64,000 nt of DNA from a bacterium (lineage in GTDB: Bacteria > Krumholzibacteriota > Krumholzibacteriia > JACNKJ01). The notes beneath the pieces were generated by a model. That model made no database searches. It had not been told where the DNA came from and was given only the letters and a program-made list of their open reading frames with translations. The DNA lies in NCBI GenBank assembly GCA_024231955.1, contig JAAEPZ010000253.1, positions 496,001 through 560,000 on the forward strand, in the 5' to 3' direction. Each line of letters begins with the position of its first letter. Position 1 is the stretch's first letter. Shown one piece after another: positions 53,892 through 63,347 of the stretch. A program made the position numbers and the translations under genes.

Positions 53892-54102
53892 ACTATGCTC
53901 AGCGACGGTGACGTTGGGTACCCCCGCGAGGGGTCACCAAGTCAGCGTAAAACGCCAAGGAGGTCCGCTAGCGCGGGGACATCACCTCCGCAAAGCTAGG
54001 TCTGTCTGAACTCAATAGTCACCTCCTTTCCGGGCGATCCGCATGCGGTGAGACCCAACTCACCCGGTCTCCCAAGCCGCCCGAGCCTTGGAAACCGTCG
54101 CG
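53863..54102 (-). ncRNA. structured RNA candidate of unknown class
   Basis: The minus strand here folds into many strong helices and ends in an intrinsic terminator. Seen pairings (plus-strand coordinates): closing stem 54094-54101 with 53902-53909 (8 bp); hairpin 54087-54091 with 54072-54076 whose loop (54078-54083) pairs with 54031-54036, a 6-bp all-G-C pseudoknot; hairpin 54059-54064 with 54047-54052; 54021-54028 with 53957-53964 (8 bp) enclosing 53995-53999 with 53968-53972 and 53988-53991 with 53973-53976; and a second hairpin 53933-53938 with 53907-53912 that competes with the closing stem. The arm at 54021-54028 reads AAGGAGGT, a full Shine-Dalgarno, followed by a TTG-started 15-codon frame. 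It does not match tmRNA, RNase P, SRP or 6S RNA motifs that I know. Confidence 0.6.
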
Positions 54103-54274
54103 TCATAACGCGAGTGATTCTTGTCCTATATGATGGCGCATTTCGAGCGGATATGCAAAGGGGAATTTGATCCGGTTCGATTTTCGTCGATATGCCGTTT
54201 CAATCGGAGACACATGGGGAGCGACGGGGAAGCAGAGGGAATTACGAACAGATCCCCTACTTGCGCATCAGCAT

Positions 54275-56065
54275 TCAGCTTTGGGGATTGTTCTCCCACC
54301 ATTCCTGCGCCGCCGCCTCCGTCCAGCCGGTATCGGGGACCTTGCAGGCGGCCAGTCGCTCACTGAGCTCCCGAGCCGTTTGGGGACGCTCGGCCGGCGC
54401 CTTGGCGAGGCAGTCGAGCACAATCCTGTCCAGCTCCGCGGGGATGTTCAGCTCGGAGCGGCTCGACGGCGTCGGCGGCGGCTCCTTGACGTGTTGCACG
54501 ATGACGTTGAGAGCATTGTCGTCCTCGAAAACGGGAGCGCCGACAAGCAGCCAGTAGGCGACACAACCCAGCGCGTAGATGTCGACGCGATGGTCCACCA
54601 GGCTCTGGTCGGTGACCATCTCGGGCGCCATGAACGCCGGCGTGCCGCTGCCGATCCCCTCGGTCGTCAGCTGCGTCTCATTGGAGACATTCGCATTGCC
54701 GCTGCTCTTGACCAGACCGAAATCGAGCACCTTGACGAAGTCGGCATCCTGCCCGCGGCGGGAGATGAAGATGTTCGCCGGTTTGATGTCCCGATGCGTG
54801 AGGCCGTTCTGATGCGCGTCGTAAAGCGAATGGCAGACCTGCCTGAGCAGCGGTATCACGCGTGCCGCCGGCAGAGGTCCCTGCCTCTTGACCAGACTGC
54901 GGAGATCGTATCCCTCGAGCAGCTCCATGACATAGTAGAAGGTGTCGTCTCCGGTCCGTCCGAAATCATAGAGCTGAATGGTATGGGGCGAGTTCAGGGC
55001 CGCAGTGGCCTGCGCCTCCCTCTCGAAACGGGAGATGAGCCGGTCCACGCCATGCGTATCGACAGGGCCGAGCATGCCGGTGCGGATGATCTTGATCGCC
55101 GCGGGACGTGCCAGCATGTTGTGCTTGGCCCGCCAGACCTCACCCATGCCGCCCGCGCCGATTTGCTCGGTCAGGCGATAGCTCCCCATCTCCTGCGCCT
55201 TGGTGAGATCCCGACTGAGTCGATAGAGCAGGGATGAGCCGTAGACCGCAATCAGAACGCAGATCCCCACGGGGATCAACATCTCGCCCAAATAGGCGCC
55301 CAGCCAGGGTTTGACCTCCTCCGGAACGCCGTGTGCGGCAAGTGAACCCAACAGCACCAGCGGCGCCGTGGCAAACGCACACAGGGAGACCGCCAGTGTT
55401 CGCCTGGGCGATGAGGGTATCAGCATCGGGAAGGTGAGGATGAATACGCCGAGCCAGGCGACGCCACCGACCTCGAACATGCGCACGTTGTTTTCGCTAA
55501 GCGGCGTCAGGAACTGGGCCTGGTAGTCGACCTGGTCGATGCCCAGCGCCCGGGCGAAGCGAAGTGCGCTCTGAGCGGCATGTTGCTCCCAGCCCCAGGC
55601 CATGGCCATGATGCCGAAGGCGGCGATGACTTCGAATATCCCCGCGAGTCCCTGGACCGAGATTGAGCGGGGCAGGATTCTGCGGCGACAGAGAAAGTAG
55701 ACCACGAAACCGAAACTGACGGACAGGATCGCCGCAACCAAGAGGAACAAAGGGAGATGATCATTCCCGCTGCCACGGGCCTGGGTGATGTAGCCGAAAC
55801 TGAAGGCCAGCGTGTAGGTCACCGCATAAATCAGGGCAAACCCGCCCAACCTCTTGGCGGATTCCCGGTCAACCGATACTCCAGCGCATTTGCCGATCCA
55901 GCACGAGAGGTGGGATCGCAAATTGTGCCTGGTCCTGTCCCCTGTTGAGGTGTCCAAATGATCCTCCGGGGTTGGTGATGAAATACCGCTCAAGCAAAGT
56001 TGTCGAGTCATATCCAAAAAGGACGCCGGAGACAACAGGTTGGCTGTTCCACACGTTGAGGTCAA
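54275..56065 (-). CDS. membrane-bound Ser/Thr protein kinase (PknB type)
   Basis: A protein of up to 596 residues. The N-terminal half (about 70-285) has six or seven hydrophobic helices, and the C-terminal half is a Hanks-type kinase: Gly loop IGAGGMGEVWRAKH, Lys in AIKII, catalytic loop HRDIKPANIF, DFG in VLDFGLV, and activation segment GTPAFMAPE. Unlike most PknB proteins, the membrane part precedes the kinase and no PASTA domains follow. The start is uncertain: no good ribosome-binding site is seen at 56065, and the first 65 residues lack family features, so a start nearer 55880 is possible. It may phosphorylate cytoplasmic targets in response to a membrane signal. Confidence 0.85.
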   Translation of the reverse strand: MTSTCGTANLLSPASFLDMTRQLCLSGISSPTPEDHLDTSTGDRTRHNLRSHLSCWIGKCAGVSVDRESAKRLGGFALIYAVTYTLAFSFGYITQARGSGNDHLPLFLLVAAILSVSFGFVVYFLCRRRILPRSISVQGLAGIFEVIAAFGIMAMAWGWEQHAAQSALRFARALGIDQVDYQAQFLTPLSENNVRMFEVGGVAWLGVFILTFPMLIPSSPRRTLAVSLCAFATAPLVLLGSLAAHGVPEEVKPWLGAYLGEMLIPVGICVLIAVYGSSLLYRLSRDLTKAQEMGSYRLTEQIGAGGMGEVWRAKHNMLARPAAIKIIRTGMLGPVDTHGVDRLISRFEREAQATAALNSPHTIQLYDFGRTGDDTFYYVMELLEGYDLRSLVKRQGPLPAARVIPLLRQVCHSLYDAHQNGLTHRDIKPANIFISRRGQDADFVKVLDFGLVKSSGNANVSNETQLTTEGIGSGTPAFMAPEMVTDQSLVDHRVDIYALGCVAYWLLVGAPVFEDDNALNVIVQHVKEPPPTPSSRSELNIPAELDRIVLDCLAKAPAERPQTARELSERLAACKVPDTGWTEAAAQEWWENNPQS

Positions 56066-56308
56066 CCAGATTGATCAGATTCGGGAATGAACCGGAATCA
56101 CGACCAGCAAGGATTGCCGACGAATTGAGTGATAACGACATGGTCATTTCTATTTGCTTGAATCGATAATTCGCTTTTGATATCTTACGTTTCCGTAATC
56201 GAGACATCGTTATTTATTGGAGATACCGATATCACAAGCGGGCAATCCCTGCTCTGCTCACACGAATCGGTGTCTACATAACAATCCGGGTTGACCGGAG
56301 AGGTGACC

Positions 56309-57424
56309 ATGTCCTTGCACTACAAGCTGCTTTCCGGTTGGCGAATTCTCCTCGCGATTCTGATCTCCACATCATCAACAATCTGCCTGACGAGTTGCGG
56401 CGAGAAAACGCCGCCGGCGGAGCCGACGATACGCCCCGTGCGCTTCGAGCGGGTGTTCCCGACCGGCGGCACACGTGTGCGGACCTTCTCGGGCGCTGCG
56501 CAGGCAGGTCTGGAATCGCAACTGAGCTTCAAGGTGGCCGGCACCGTAGAGCGGGTAGCGGTCAAGGTCGGCGATCGGGTCGCCAGGCGGGATGTGATCG
56601 CCGTGCTGGATGACAGCGACTATCGACTCAGGGTGAACGAGGCCGAAGCCGCGCTCGCCCAGACCCAGGCCCAACAGCGCAATGCGGAGAGCAGTTACCA
56701 GCGGGTCCAGGCGCTGTGGGAGAACGCCAGTGCGTCGAAGCAGGACCTGGAGAGCGCCCAGGCGGCATATGAATCGGCTGTGGCGCAGGTCCACTCCATC
56801 GAGAAACGACTCGAGTTGGCTCGCCTTCAGGTTGGGTACACCACGCTGACGGCTCCTTTCACGGGGGCTGTGGCCGAAGTGTTTGCCGACGAGAATGAGA
56901 ACATCAGGGCCGGAAGTCCGGTCATCATTCTGACCGGAGACAGTCAGCGCGAGGTCAAGGTCGCTGTCCCCGAACTGCTCATTACCCAGATACGTACGGG
57001 CAGCCCCGCAACGGTAACCTTCGGCGCCCTTCCGGGACGCGAACTGCCGTCGGTCGTCACCGAGGTGGGCGTCACCTCCACCGGATTCGCCACCACATTC
57101 CCGGTCACGGTCCGGCTCAACGATGTTTTGGCCGAGATCCGACCGGGCATGGCTGCGGAGGTTGCATTCCGCTTTGAGACCGCCAGCCCCACAGAGGCTT
57201 TGATCGTACCGCCGATAGCGGTCGGCGAGGATCACCATGGACGGTTCGTGTTCATCATCGAACTGGCCGAAGAGGGTTATGGTATTGCCCGACGTCGAAA
57301 GGTTCACATCGGCGAACTGACGTCCGAAGGCCTGGAGATCATCAACGGGCTGCAGGAGGGTGACCTGGTGATCACTGCGGGTGTGAGTCGAATTATCGAT
57401 GGTCAAAAAGTGAAACTCCTATAA
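56309..57424 (+). CDS. RND efflux periplasmic adaptor (membrane fusion protein)
   Basis: A 371-residue lipoprotein (ISTSSTICLTSC, Cys near 29). The adaptor layout is clear: lipoyl-like domain (VAGTVERVAVKVGDRVARRDVIAVLDD), a coiled-coil hairpin (EAEAALAQTQAQQRNAESSY to IEKRLELARLQV), beta-barrel and membrane-proximal domains (INGLQEGDLVITAGVSRI). It bridges the inner-membrane RND pump to the TolC-type channel. The ATG at 56309 follows GGAGAGGTG and is preferred to 56291. It is the first gene of a three-gene efflux operon. Confidence 0.92.
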   Translation: MSLHYKLLSGWRILLAILISTSSTICLTSCGEKTPPAEPTIRPVRFERVFPTGGTRVRTFSGAAQAGLESQLSFKVAGTVERVAVKVGDRVARRDVIAVLDDSDYRLRVNEAEAALAQTQAQQRNAESSYQRVQALWENASASKQDLESAQAAYESAVAQVHSIEKRLELARLQVGYTTLTAPFTGAVAEVFADENENIRAGSPVIILTGDSQREVKVAVPELLITQIRTGSPATVTFGALPGRELPSVVTEVGVTSTGFATTFPVTVRLNDVLAEIRPGMAAEVAFRFETASPTEALIVPPIAVGEDHHGRFVFIIELAEEGYGIARRRKVHIGELTSEGLEIINGLQEGDLVITAGVSRIIDGQKVKLL

Positions 57425-57457
57425 CCGTCACGCGACGTTACCGGGGAGGCCCAATCC

Positions 57458-60400
57458 ATGACCAGCATGACCCTGAGGAAAAGGTACGTTACGTTCACGG
57501 CTCTGATCGTCGTCATTTTTGCCGGAGTGTCCGCCTACAGGACTATGCCCCAGGCGGAGGATCCGGGATTCATCATACGCACCGCCCTGGTCCAGACGAT
57601 GCTGCCCGGCGCCAGCCCGGAACGGATCGAGGACCTGATCACCGATCCGCTCGAAGCCGCAATACAGCAGATCCCGGAACTCGACTTCACCACCAGCGAA
57701 TCGCAAACCGGGCTCTCCATCATCTATGTCAATTTCAAGGAGAGCTACCGGGTGATGCAGCCGATCTTCGACAATCTGCGCCGCAAGATATCCGGTGCGG
57801 CCCGCAATCTCCCCGACGGCGTGGTCGGCCCCTTCGTCAATGACGAATTCGGCGATGTCTTCGGGATCATCTACACAGTGACGGGCGAGGGGTTCGCCTC
57901 GGCCGAGTTGCGTGAGGTCGCGGATCAGGTGCGCGATGAACTGCTGCGAATCCCCGATGTGGCCAAGGTCGACATCTACGGAACCCAGGATGAGCGCATT
58001 TTCATCGAATTCGACAACGCGCGTCTGGCGCAGCTTGGCCTCTCGCCCGGCCAGCTGCAGCAGATCCTGGCCAGCCGCAACATCATTTTCCCCGGCGGCA
58101 ATGTCAATACGGGCCGGGAGAGGATCTCACTGGAGCCTTCGGGCGATTTCGAGAGCGTAGCCGAACTCAGGAAAACCGTGATCACGGTTCCGGGGCGGAG
58201 GGAATTGCTCTACCTGGAAGATATCGCCACGGTGCGGCGCGGCTATGTCGAACCGCGAAAATCGCTGATCCATTCAACCGGGATACCGGGTTTGGGTATC
58301 GGCATCGCCATGCGCGATGGCGGCAATATCATCACGCTCGGTCAACAGACCGGCGAACTGATCGAGCGGATGCAGCTGCTCTACCCCATCGGTATCGAGT
58401 TCGACACGGTCTGCTTTCAACCCACTGAGGTCAGACAGAGTGTAGACAACCTGTTCACCAGTCTGATGCAGGCGGTAGCGGTCGTCTTCATTCTAATGCT
58501 GCTCTTCCTCGGCCTGCGCACCGGGCTGGTGATAGGCTCATTGATCCCGGTGGCGATTCTGGCGGCGCTGGCCTTGATGCAGGTTCTGGGGATCAGTCTG
58601 AACACGATATCCATCGCCGCGCTGATCATCGCACTGGGCCTGCTGGTCGACAATGCGGTGGTGATGTCCGAATCGATTCTGGTCGCCATGCAGAGCGGGC
58701 AGCCGCCGGTCACTGCGGCAATCGCATCCGCCCGCGAATTGCGGATCCCTCTGCTGACCTCATCACTGACGACCATCGCCGCCTTCCTGCCCATCTACCT
58801 GGCCGAATCGGCCACAGGTGAGTACACAGCAGACCTGTTCATGGTCGTGTCCATCACCCTGTTGTGCTCCTGGGTGCTCTCCCTGACGATGATTCCGATG
58901 CTCTGCGTGATCTTCATCAAGGTCAAGGGCAAGAGACGGGGCGCCGGTTTCGACTCACGTTTCTATTGTTGGTATCGCGACAGCCTGATCCGCATACTGC
59001 GAGCCCGCTGGGTGAGCCTGGCCGTTGTTGTCGTCATTTTCGTGGGCGGTATGCAGCTGGCGGGACTGGTGCCGGTCGTCTTCTTCCCCGCTTCGGAGAG
59101 GCCCCTGATCCGGGCCACGCTGAAGTTTCCGGTCGGTACGCCGCTCAACGTAACCGAGGCCATGGTCACGGATCTCGAAGCCTACCTGAGGGAGAACTTC
59201 CTTGCGGGACCGGACCGGGATGCCGGGATCGTCAACTGGATCAGTTTCGTCGGCGTGGGATCGCCACGCTACATTCTCAGCGCCATCATCGAGCCCCAGA
59301 AAGAGGAGTTGGCCAAGCTGCTGATCAACACGGCCGATCGGCCGACGGCGGACAGGATCAGGCCTCTGATCGAACAATGGCTCTGGGACCGCTACCCGGA
59401 TCTCGACGCGGTGGTCATCCCGGTCGATTACGGTCCGCCGGTCACCGCCCCCGTTGAGGTGCGGATCTCGGGCAAGGATCCCGACGTGCTGTTCGCCATA
59501 GTCGACGAGGTCAAGATTCAGCTCGCGGCTCTGGCGGGCACCAAGAACGTCGTGGACGACTGGGGACGCTGGGTGAAGAAGCTCCAGGTCAATGTGGATC
59601 AGCCGCGCGCCCGCCGTGCGGGGGTCAGCAGCAAGGATATCGCCATCAGTCTGCAAACTCTGCTCAGCGGCATTACCGTTACGGAATTCCGCGAAGACGA
59701 GGACGTCATACCTGTGGTGATGCGTTCGCTGCAGGCCGATCGCGAGGATATCGGCAAGCTCGAAACGATGGATGTCTTTGCGCAGGCCAGCGGCATCACC
59801 GTACCGCTCAAACAGGTTGCCGATATCGAGGTGCAGTGGGAACCGTCCAATATCCTGCGGCGCAATCGCTTCAGGACCATCACCATATCGGCCCACCTGA
59901 ATGAGGGTTATACCGCGGCCGATGTCGTCAACCGCATCGAGGCGCAGCTTGCCGAATCGAGCGCCGCGTGGCCGCTCGGCACCACCTACGCCTATGGCGG
60001 CGAAGTGGAATCGTCGCAGAAAGCCAACGACTCGATCGCCGTCAAGATGCCCATCGCCCTCATGTTCATCGTTCTGCTCCTGGTGGCGCAGTTCAATCAT
60101 GTGAAGGGGCCGCTGATCATCATCAGCACCATCCCCCTCGCGTTGATCGGCGTCTTCACGGGGCTGGTGCTGTTCAAGGGCGCCATGGGATTCATGACCT
60201 TCCTCGGCATCATTTCGCTGGCCGGCATAGTCATCAACAACGCCATTGTCCTGCTTGATCGTATCCAGATGGAGATTGTCGAGAACGGTCTGCCCCCTCA
60301 ACAGGCGGTGATCGAATCGGCGCAAACGCGCCTGCGGCCGATCCTGCTGACCACGGGGACGACGATCGGCGGATTATTGCCGCTGTATCTGGGTGGCGGT

Positions 60401-60541
60401 CCGATGTGGGAATCGATGTCTCTGGCCATCATGTGCGGATTGGCCTTCGCCACGATCCTGACGCTTGGCGTGGTTCCGATTCTCTACTCTCTTTTCCACA
60501 GGGTTTCATTCAAGCAGTTCATCTATCACCGAACCGAGTAA
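57458..60541 (+). CDS. RND-family efflux pump (HAE1/AcrB-like)
   Basis: A 1027-residue pump with the expected 12-helix plan and two large periplasmic loops. Landmarks are the first helix followed by MPQAEDPGF, the TM4 motif IALGLLVDNAVVMSESI with the proton-relay Asp, LTSSLTTIAAFLPIYLAES, and the mirrored second half (GIISLAGIVINNAIVLLDRI, LRPILLTTGTTIGGLLPL). The pair Asp-Asn in TM4, in place of the Asp-Asp of AcrB, is common in this subgroup. It exports drugs, lipids or metabolites using the proton gradient. It is 33 bases after the adaptor and 24 before the TolC-fusion gene. Confidence 0.94.
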   Translation: MTSMTLRKRYVTFTALIVVIFAGVSAYRTMPQAEDPGFIIRTALVQTMLPGASPERIEDLITDPLEAAIQQIPELDFTTSESQTGLSIIYVNFKESYRVMQPIFDNLRRKISGAARNLPDGVVGPFVNDEFGDVFGIIYTVTGEGFASAELREVADQVRDELLRIPDVAKVDIYGTQDERIFIEFDNARLAQLGLSPGQLQQILASRNIIFPGGNVNTGRERISLEPSGDFESVAELRKTVITVPGRRELLYLEDIATVRRGYVEPRKSLIHSTGIPGLGIGIAMRDGGNIITLGQQTGELIERMQLLYPIGIEFDTVCFQPTEVRQSVDNLFTSLMQAVAVVFILMLLFLGLRTGLVIGSLIPVAILAALALMQVLGISLNTISIAALIIALGLLVDNAVVMSESILVAMQSGQPPVTAAIASARELRIPLLTSSLTTIAAFLPIYLAESATGEYTADLFMVVSITLLCSWVLSLTMIPMLCVIFIKVKGKRRGAGFDSRFYCWYRDSLIRILRARWVSLAVVVVIFVGGMQLAGLVPVVFFPASERPLIRATLKFPVGTPLNVTEAMVTDLEAYLRENFLAGPDRDAGIVNWISFVGVGSPRYILSAIIEPQKEELAKLLINTADRPTADRIRPLIEQWLWDRYPDLDAVVIPVDYGPPVTAPVEVRISGKDPDVLFAIVDEVKIQLAALAGTKNVVDDWGRWVKKLQVNVDQPRARRAGVSSKDIAISLQTLLSGITVTEFREDEDVIPVVMRSLQADREDIGKLETMDVFAQASGITVPLKQVADIEVQWEPSNILRRNRFRTITISAHLNEGYTAADVVNRIEAQLAESSAAWPLGTTYAYGGEVESSQKANDSIAVKMPIALMFIVLLLVAQFNHVKGPLIIISTIPLALIGVFTGLVLFKGAMGFMTFLGIISLAGIVINNAIVLLDRIQMEIVENGLPPQQAVIESAQTRLRPILLTTGTTIGGLLPLYLGGGPMWESMSLAIMCGLAFATILTLGVVPILYSLFHRVSFKQFIYHRTE

Positions 60542-60565
60542 CCGCGTTTCACCAGGAGATGGATC

Positions 60566-63007
60566 ATGATCAGGAGACTCGTTTGTTTATTGATTTTCCC
60601 CTGTGTCCTCGCATGCGGCTGGCTGCTCCCTGCTCTGGCGGGCGAAAAGATCCCGGAGGGGTCCACCGTCCGGTTCGGTGTTCTGTTCGATGATGCCACC
60701 GGTCTCCTGGCGGGCTCATTCAACTCCATGGAATTGCAGATCACCGAACTCCTGGCCGGGGAGTACGTGCCCGTGTTCGCGCGCAGAATATCCATGGGCG
60801 AAAACGCGACATTCGCCGCCGCCAAGGTGAAACTGGATGAGTTGATGGCCGATCCCGCAGTGGATCTGATCCTGACTGTCGGCTACATCTCGTCAACCGC
60901 TGCGCTTCATCATGGTCACCTGTCGAAACCGACGATAGCCCCCTTCGCCCTGGACGCTCAAATGCAGGGGATGAAACCGACGCTGACGGGCTCAAGCGGG
61001 ATCAGGAATCTCAGCTATCTCTCCGCTCCGGAGATCATCTCCACACACATTGACGTTCTGTACAGAATTCTGCCGTTCAATAAACTGGCGGTAATGGGTC
61101 CGCCGACGATGCTCGACCTCAATCCCGACTGGCGCGCGGATATGCGACAGTATCACGTCGACTCCGAACTGGAGATCACGTTCATCCCCCTGATGCCCGA
61201 TATCGCAGCAAGCGTGGCCGCCATCCCGATGGATATCGAAGCCGTCTCCGTGCTGACCTCCTCGCTGAATTACACCCAGATCGAGGAGCTGGCGGAGGGG
61301 TTGAAGGGCCGACGTTTGCCCAGCTTCTCCTTTGTCGGGCTGCCGGATGTGGAGCGTGGCATTCTGGCGTGTCTGCGCACCAACAGAGAGAGCGATCGTT
61401 TCTCCCGTCGGGTTGCGATGAACGTGCGGCGAATCCTGTTTGGCGCGGAGCCGTCGGAATTGCCGGTCTCCTTTTCACTCGATTCGCGTCTGATCATCAA
61501 CAAAGCTACTGCTCGCGCCATCGGTATCGACCTGCCCTGGGAATTGCGGCTGGAGGCGCTGCTGATCGAAGAGGCCCCCTCCGCCGACACACCGACAATC
61601 GGTCTCAGCGAGGTACTGCACGAAACGCTGCAGGCGAATCTGGATCTCAAGACTCGGCTCGAGGTGATCGCCGCCGGCAGACAGTCGGTGAAACTGGCGC
61701 GCGCAGGCAAGCTGCCTCAGTTGAGGATCGGCGCGCAGGGATTGATCATCGATGAGGATCGTGCCGCGTCCAGCATGGGGCAAAGCGCCGAACGGACCGT
61801 TACGGCCTCGGCAAGCGTATCCCAGCTTCTGTATGACGATCAGGTCTGGGCGAATCACGCCATCGCCGGGTATCTTCAAGATCAGCGCGAGCAGCAGTAT
61901 GAGCAGTTCAGACTGGATCTCATATTGGGAACCGCAGAGGCCTACCTGAATCTCCTGCGCGCTCAAACGCTCGAGGATATCCAGAGGGATAATCTGCAGT
62001 TGTCCCAATCCAACCTGCAGCAAGCCCGGTTTCGGGAGAAGATCGGTGCCGCCGGCCCGGCGGAGGTCTATCGTTGGGAGACCAAGATCGCCCAGGACCG
62101 CAACCACCTGATTCAGGCCAACAGCCGGCGCAACCTGGCCGAGATTGAACTCAATCGGATCCTGAATCGACCGCTGGAGGGGGAGTTGGTGATCGAACCC
62201 GTCGATCTGGACCTCAAGGATATCGGGTTCGAGGAGAGTTGGATCTACCTCAGCTTCACCGAACCTGGTCGATTCAGAAAGACCCGGGAGTGGGTGGCCA
62301 ACTGCGCAGTCGGGAACTCTCCGGAGCTGCAGGCGCTGGCTGCCGGAATCGCCGCCCAGGAGCGAGTACTGAGTTCGGCCAACAGAGCACATTACTTGCC
62401 GACGTTCGCCCTGCAGGGCAGCTTCGATCACATCCTCGACAGATCCGGCGCCGGCAGCGAGGGTATGAGTATCGACCCGGCGACAATCCCGTCCGAACAG
62501 ATTGCCGCCGCCCAGTTCTTCTCAACCGCATTCGGCGACAGTCCGGACGACAACAACTGGAGTGTCAGCCTGTCGCTTTCGCTGCCGTTGTTCGAGGGCG
62601 GATCCCAGCGAGCGCGGCAGCTCAAGGCTCGACGCGAACTGGCTCGGCTTCAGGCTCAGCATGCGGCGTTGAGCAAGTACATCGCGCAATCCGCCTACGC
62701 GGCGACTCATACAGCTGGGGCATCACATGCCAATCTCCGGCACAGTCGCGACGCCGCCGATGCGGCCGCCCGGACGATGGCGGTGGTTCAGGATGCGTAT
62801 GCGCAGGGAGCGGCCGATCTGCTCAGTCTGCTCGATGCCCAGAATGCAGCCCTGGTGACCGATCAGATGGCCGCCAGCGCCGTTTACGACTTCCTCAACG
62901 ATTATCTGCGCATCGAACGGACACTGGGCAGGTTCGAGCTGTTGATCGACGAAGAGGAGCAGACGCGGGAGCGTCACCTGGTGGAGGATTTCCTGGCCGG
63001 GGACTGA
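60566..63007 (+). CDS. fusion of ABC substrate-binding-like domain with TolC-type outer-membrane channel
   Basis: An 813-residue protein with a signal peptide (1-25). Residues 26 to about 345 have the two-lobe pattern of the ABC_sub_bind (PF04392, tryptophan/tyrosine-type) family: VRFGVLFDD at the start, LTVGYISSTAALHH, LAVMGPPTMLDLNPDW, and RLIINKATARAIGIDLPWEL at its end, which matches the family signature. From about 350 to 800 it is a TolC-family channel with two repeats (SEVLHETLQANLDLKTRLEV; LSLSLPLFEGG; DAYAQGAADLLSLLDAQNA). TolC proteins normally have no such domain. It is the third gene of the RND operon. The N-terminal part may bind a ligand in the periplasm and couple it to export. 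Confidence 0.85.
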   Translation: MIRRLVCLLIFPCVLACGWLLPALAGEKIPEGSTVRFGVLFDDATGLLAGSFNSMELQITELLAGEYVPVFARRISMGENATFAAAKVKLDELMADPAVDLILTVGYISSTAALHHGHLSKPTIAPFALDAQMQGMKPTLTGSSGIRNLSYLSAPEIISTHIDVLYRILPFNKLAVMGPPTMLDLNPDWRADMRQYHVDSELEITFIPLMPDIAASVAAIPMDIEAVSVLTSSLNYTQIEELAEGLKGRRLPSFSFVGLPDVERGILACLRTNRESDRFSRRVAMNVRRILFGAEPSELPVSFSLDSRLIINKATARAIGIDLPWELRLEALLIEEAPSADTPTIGLSEVLHETLQANLDLKTRLEVIAAGRQSVKLARAGKLPQLRIGAQGLIIDEDRAASSMGQSAERTVTASASVSQLLYDDQVWANHAIAGYLQDQREQQYEQFRLDLILGTAEAYLNLLRAQTLEDIQRDNLQLSQSNLQQARFREKIGAAGPAEVYRWETKIAQDRNHLIQANSRRNLAEIELNRILNRPLEGELVIEPVDLDLKDIGFEESWIYLSFTEPGRFRKTREWVANCAVGNSPELQALAAGIAAQERVLSSANRAHYLPTFALQGSFDHILDRSGAGSEGMSIDPATIPSEQIAAAQFFSTAFGDSPDDNNWSVSLSLSLPLFEGGSQRARQLKARRELARLQAQHAALSKYIAQSAYAATHTAGASHANLRHSRDAADAAARTMAVVQDAYAQGAADLLSLLDAQNAALVTDQMAASAVYDFLNDYLRIERTLGRFELLIDEEEQTRERHLVEDFLAGD

Positions 63008-63347
63008 CGGACCGCAAACGGCCAAGCAGTTCGACCGGTACGCCAGTGGGTCATCCCGGAGGATAAAGGGGCAAACGATCCTCCTGGATTCCGAAATATC
63101 CCGAATAATCACTGAACCATTTATGGTGAAGGCGCCCCCCCTTGACGAACCAATAAACCAGCAACATAATCTCATCTCCCGGAGGGAGATCTACGCACCT
63201 TGGATTAACCCATCCGGTTTTCCTCTTCACGTCCTACATCGAGCCGCAGATCTCCGGAACAACCCATGATCCAACCATTCTCACTCCCCCTGGGGAGAGC
63301 GGGACAAATGTGTCGTCATATCAGAGCGACGGCCAAGGAGGGAAATC
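63008..63347. other. intergenic region with small hairpins
   Basis: GGAGGAT (63058-63064) and ATCCTCC (63079-63085) could pair after the efflux operon, and a smaller hairpin occurs near 63170-63190, but neither has a T run. No gene is seen; the region should hold the promoter for the 63348 gene, whose ribosome-binding site AAGGAGGG precedes its ATG. Confidence 0.35.

Larger units (their letters stand above)
53727..54274. other. gene-free stretch between kinase and release-factor-like genes
   Basis: Beyond the structured RNA and its terminator, 53727-53862 is the probable leader of the release-factor-like gene. The segment 54103-54274 holds the end region of the kinase gene and any promoter for the RNA (a CATATAGGA at 54124-54132 on the minus strand could be a -10; no good -35). 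No protein-coding frame here is credible. Confidence 0.45.

Noticed and set aside
53941..54000. Possible c-di-GMP riboswitch on the plus strand (CCGCAAAGCTAGG resembles part of the class I motif)
   Set aside because: The rest of the class I core (the GGGCAAACC element and GNRA-capped arm) is missing, and the sequence is explained by the stem of the minus-strand RNA.
53863..54102. tmRNA, RNase P RNA, SRP RNA or 6S RNA as identity of the structured RNA
   Set aside because: No tag reading frame or T-arm of tmRNA, no conserved RNase P segments, no SRP GNRA/GGAA loop motif, and no single long rod with a central bubble as in 6S RNA.
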